From NCBI GenBank assembly GCA_007128495.1, contig SKXH01000236.1, positions 1-15,766 of the forward strand: 15,766 nt of DNA, read 5' to 3'. Numbering within the stretch: the stretch's first letter is position 1; each line of letters starts with the position of its first letter. A program made the position numbers and the translations under genes. The DNA comes from Bacteroidota bacterium (GTDB lineage Bacteria > Bacteroidota > Ignavibacteria > T3Sed10-11). Shown here piece after piece: positions 13,431 to 15,766 of the stretch. Below the pieces are notes generated by a model. That model was given only the letters and a program-made list of their open reading frames with translations, did not search any database and was not told the origin of the DNA.

Positions 13431-14030
13431 ATGATCGGACAATTAACCGGAAAACTTATTCATAAAACTCCCACCGAAACGATAATCGATGTCGGCGGTG
13501 TGGGTTATCAGGTTCACGTGCCGGTCACAACCTTCGACCAGCTGCCAGAAGTCGGTGAAACCGCTACTGTATACACATACCTGCACGTCAGGGAAGATGC
13601 ATTGCAGTTATACGGTTTCTCGACAAAACAGGACAAAGAAATTTTTCGCAAATTGATAACCATATCCGGTGTGGGACCGAAACTTGCACAAACAGTAATG
13701 TCCGGTTTATCATACGATGAACTTACCCGCGCGATACAGCAGGGCAATGTAGCTCAATTGAATAAAATCGCCGGTGTGGGGAAAAAAACCGCCGAACGTT
13801 TGGTGGTAGAGTTGCGCGATAAACTTGACGAGGTTCAGCTTGCAGAAGAACCGACCGGAATTAAAACGCTCGATAAAATTCAGACCGAAGCGCTGCTCGC
13901 TTTGACTACCCTCGGATATTCCCGCAATGCATCCGAGAACGCACTGCGTAATGCACTTGCCGAATACAATGGTGAAAATGTTTCTATTGAGGAGCTGATA
14001 AAAGCAGCGTTGAGGAAATTGAGTAAGTGA
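13431..14030 (+). CDS. ruvA: Holliday junction DNA-binding subunit RuvA
   Basis: A 199-residue protein forming the tetramer that holds four-way junctions and loads RuvB rings. Domain I (about 1-63) is an OB fold starting MIGQLTGKLI. Domain II carries two helix-hairpin-helix motifs, ISGVGPKLAQ (78-87) and IAGVGKKTAERL (113-124). After an acidic linker (about 134-145), domain III (about 148-197), which contacts RuvB, includes EALLALTTLGYS and SIEELIKAALRKL. Length matches the family. The start is 2 nt after the preceding stop. The gap to ruvB is 46 nt without a terminator, so both are probably co-transcribed. Confidence 0.96.
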   Translation: MIGQLTGKLIHKTPTETIIDVGGVGYQVHVPVTTFDQLPEVGETATVYTYLHVREDALQLYGFSTKQDKEIFRKLITISGVGPKLAQTVMSGLSYDELTRAIQQGNVAQLNKIAGVGKKTAERLVVELRDKLDEVQLAEEPTGIKTLDKIQTEALLALTTLGYSRNASENALRNALAEYNGENVSIEELIKAALRKLSK

Positions 14031-14076
14031 ATTTTACTATTGATTGTAAGAACCTAAATCCCTACTTTATTTGATT

Positions 14077-15135
14077 ATGAATCGACACAGCGATTTCACA
14101 TCACCCGAACGGTTCGAGACCGACCGTGAGTTCGATCAGACGTTACGACCGTTAACGTTCGGCGACTTTATCGGTCAGGAATCGATCTCATCGAATCTTA
14201 AAGTTTTCATAACGGCGGCAAAGCAGCGTAGTGAAGCACTCGATCATGTATTATTAACGGGTCCGCCAGGTCTGGGTAAAACGACACTGGCATATATTAT
14301 CGCCAACGAACTCGATGCAACGATACGACTTTCATCCGGTCCCGTTCTTGAACGGCCGGGAGACCTCGCAGGACTGCTCACCAATTTGAACGAGGGCGAC
14401 GTGCTCTTCATCGATGAAATCCACCGTCTGAACCCGACGGTTGAGGAGTATCTGTACTCGGCAATGGAGGATTTCCGCATCGATATTATGATCGACCGCG
14501 GCCCCAATGCACGGAGCATTCAGCTCAGTCTCCCCCGCTTTACATTAGTCGGCGCTACGACACGGGCCGGCTTATTAACCGCTCCGCTTCGCGCACGCTT
14601 CGGCATCACCAACCGGCTTGATTACTACGAGAAATCGGATCTATTTAATATTATAAAACGGTCCGCATCATTGCTGGAAGTCAACGTACGGGATGACGGT
14701 GCACACGAAATAGCCGGACGTTCACGCGGGACGCCCCGTATTGCAAACCGGCTGCTCAGACGATGCAGAGATTTTGCCGAAGCGGAAGAAAAATTACGGG
14801 AGCATAATGGTGTTATCACCAAAGAGGTTGCCGATTACGCGCTTAAAAAACTGGAAGTTGACGATCTCGGGCTTGATGATATGGATAAACGTATTTTACT
14901 CTCTATTATAGATAAATACAAAGGCGGCCCTGTCGGATTAAATACATTGGCCGTTACCGTCGGCGAGGAGACAGGAACGATTGAAGAAGTGTATGAGCCG
15001 TTTCTTATTCGCGAGGGATTTTTAAAGCGAACTGCCCGCGGTCGAGAAGTTACCGATATCGTCTACAAACATTTCAACCGCCGGAAACCAGATCCGGGAC
15101 GAACAAATCAACTGCCGCTTATTGAAGGATTATAA
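14077..15135 (+). CDS. ruvB: Holliday junction branch-migration helicase RuvB
   Basis: A 352-residue AAA+ motor that pumps DNA through RuvA-bound junctions. The opening ends in LRPLTFGDFIGQ (23-34). Walker A is GPPGLGKT (62-69), Walker B LFIDE (110-114), sensor I LVGATT (157-162), arginine finger region LRARFG (R174) and sensor II GTPRIANRL (R221). The C-terminal winged helix covers about 270-335 (GLNTLAVTVGEE onward). ATG 14077 is preferred to an in-frame TTG two codons earlier; neither has a clear Shine-Dalgarno. It ends with 1 nt between its stop and the next ATG. Confidence 0.96.
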   Translation: MNRHSDFTSPERFETDREFDQTLRPLTFGDFIGQESISSNLKVFITAAKQRSEALDHVLLTGPPGLGKTTLAYIIANELDATIRLSSGPVLERPGDLAGLLTNLNEGDVLFIDEIHRLNPTVEEYLYSAMEDFRIDIMIDRGPNARSIQLSLPRFTLVGATTRAGLLTAPLRARFGITNRLDYYEKSDLFNIIKRSASLLEVNVRDDGAHEIAGRSRGTPRIANRLLRRCRDFAEAEEKLREHNGVITKEVADYALKKLEVDDLGLDDMDKRILLSIIDKYKGGPVGLNTLAVTVGEETGTIEEVYEPFLIREGFLKRTARGREVTDIVYKHFNRRKPDPGRTNQLPLIEGL

Positions 15136-15136
15136 T

Positions 15137-15583
15137 ATGTCACATCAACGGTATAAGCTCAAGCATACCTATATCGGACATTTGAAACGCGGCACCGATT
15201 TATTAAAGGGTATTACCGGTTACATAGTAAAGAATAAAATTCAAATCGGAGAGATACGTGGACTGGGTGCGGTATCAAAAGCGGTGATCTGGTATTTTAA
15301 TCAGAAGACAATAGAGTATGAAGAAATCATACTGGATGAGCATCTTGAAATACTTTCTCTGTACGGCAACATCTCGATCCGTGATTATGAACCGTTTGCA
15401 CATGTACACGTGATGCTCGGTAACCGGAACGGTCAGGCGTTCGGCGGACACCTTGCAGAAGGTTCGATCGTCTACGCCGCAGAGATAATGATTCACGAGT
15501 ACGAGGGCGAAAAGATCGTCCGTGAACGGGATGAGGAAACCGGCTTATATTTATGGGATTACCGGCAGGAATTGCTCGCGTAG
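15137..15583 (+). CDS. PPC-domain (DUF296) protein
   Basis: A 148-residue single-domain protein of the PPC/DUF296 family, known as the C-terminal part of plant AT-hook proteins and as free-standing bacterial trimers. The family's metal-site histidines are visible: H89, H91 and H105 within HVHVMLG and GGHL. No AT-hook is present, so DNA binding is not established; bacterial members have no agreed function. The start at ATG 15137 is supported by AAGGA (15125-15129) 7 nt upstream, located in the end of ruvB, and only one base separates the ruvB stop from this ATG. Tight coupling to ruvB suggests co-expression in the repair operon. Confidence 0.88.
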   Translation: MSHQRYKLKHTYIGHLKRGTDLLKGITGYIVKNKIQIGEIRGLGAVSKAVIWYFNQKTIEYEEIILDEHLEILSLYGNISIRDYEPFAHVHVMLGNRNGQAFGGHLAEGSIVYAAEIMIHEYEGEKIVRERDEETGLYLWDYRQELLA

Positions 15584-15586
15584 ATA

Positions 15587-15614
15587 ATGCGGTTTTATCG
15601 GATTATTACCGCAT
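15587..15614 (+). terminator. Hairpin after the ruvB-PPC unit, possible terminator
   Basis: ATGCGGT (15587-15593) pairs with ACCGCAT (15608-15614) around a 14-nt loop, 4 nt after the PPC stop codon. There is no T-run (AGAAAAAT follows), so it may be a transcript 3'-end stabiliser or a factor-dependent stop. Confidence 0.35.
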
Positions 15615-15712
15615 AGAAAAATCGGGTAACCCAATGGGCTGATCAGCTATAAGTAATACTTTTGCTTTTTAATTATTTTGCAATTTTTTATTATTTGTGA
15701 ATGGATTTTAGT

Positions 15713-15766
15713 ATGACTTACGACAAAGATCTTCAATCGATACAGGAAGTCCGTAATCTTATTACA
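15713..15766 (+). CDS. N-terminus of a probable aldehyde dehydrogenase (CoA-acylating type?)
   Basis: Only 18 codons are visible, reading MTYDKDLQSIQEVRNLIT. The DLQSIQEVR opening resembles the start of EutE/PduP-like acylating aldehyde dehydrogenases as I recall them, but this is too short for a firm call. An alternative in-frame ATG lies at 15701. A weak GGA at 15703-15705 favours 15713. The gene leaves the window at the right edge. Confidence 0.4.
   Translation, partial: MTYDKDLQSIQEVRNLIT

Overview
The window is a compact, protein-dense stretch of bacterial chromosome of moderate GC, about 45% by eye. I see no sign of mobile DNA, CRISPR, tRNA or 16S/23S rRNA. Several traits point to the FCB superphylum (an Ignavibacteria/Chlorobi-like or related candidate lineage) rather than to Proteobacteria or Firmicutes: RecJ has a GGHKYAAG motif, a Nif3 gene is followed by a C4 zinc-ribbon gene, DUF6132-like proteins are present, and a yebC-ruvC-ruvA-ruvB block follows recJ. 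This placement is an inference and I cannot name a species. Shine-Dalgarno sequences are clear at many genes and absent at others. Several intergenic regions carry sigma70-like promoters with exactly 17-nt spacers.

Layout. (1) 1-279, minus: N-terminal part of a glutaryl-CoA-dehydrogenase-type acyl-CoA dehydrogenase, leaving the window. (2) 280-1082: a gene-poor stretch with one doubtful ORF and a small zinc-ribbon membrane protein. (3) 1095-3781: a signalling cluster. A single-domain response regulator and a sigma54-type NtrC-family activator lie on the minus strand. Divergent from them is an unusual receiver-plus-DHp protein that lacks the kinase catalytic domain. (4) 3782-6544, minus: a tightly packed six-gene operon encoding an FmdB zinc ribbon, a DUF3365 haem protein, a membrane rhodanese, two DUF6132-like small membrane proteins and an M50 site-2 protease with CBS domains. 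It looks like an envelope redox/sulfur or stress module. (5) 6628-6840, plus: a promoter, a stable hairpin and a strong intrinsic terminator ending just 11 nt before a gene. This is a candidate small RNA or a leader attenuator for the Nif3 gene. (6) 6852-9175, plus: Nif3/YqfO, coiled-coil C4 zinc-ribbon protein, ribonuclease HI. (7) 9297-9668: RNase P RNA (rnpB). (8) 9721-15583, plus: a DNA-repair block with recJ, yebC, ruvC, a secreted or membrane hypothetical protein, ruvA, ruvB and a PPC/DUF296 protein. (9) 15713-15766: first codons of what looks like an aldehyde dehydrogenase.

How they work together: rnhA, recJ and ruvABC form a nucleic-acid maintenance group. It comprises R-loop and primer RNA removal, 5'-3' ssDNA degradation, and Holliday-junction branch migration and resolution. 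RNase P RNA sits inside it. The signalling cluster could be a small phosphorelay feeding a sigma54-dependent regulator, but its inputs and targets are not in the window. The most unexplained items are the candidate leader/small RNA before yqfO, the kinase-less REC-DHp protein, the degenerate 7-nt inverted repeat arrays before ruvC, and the secreted protein embedded between ruvC and ruvA.
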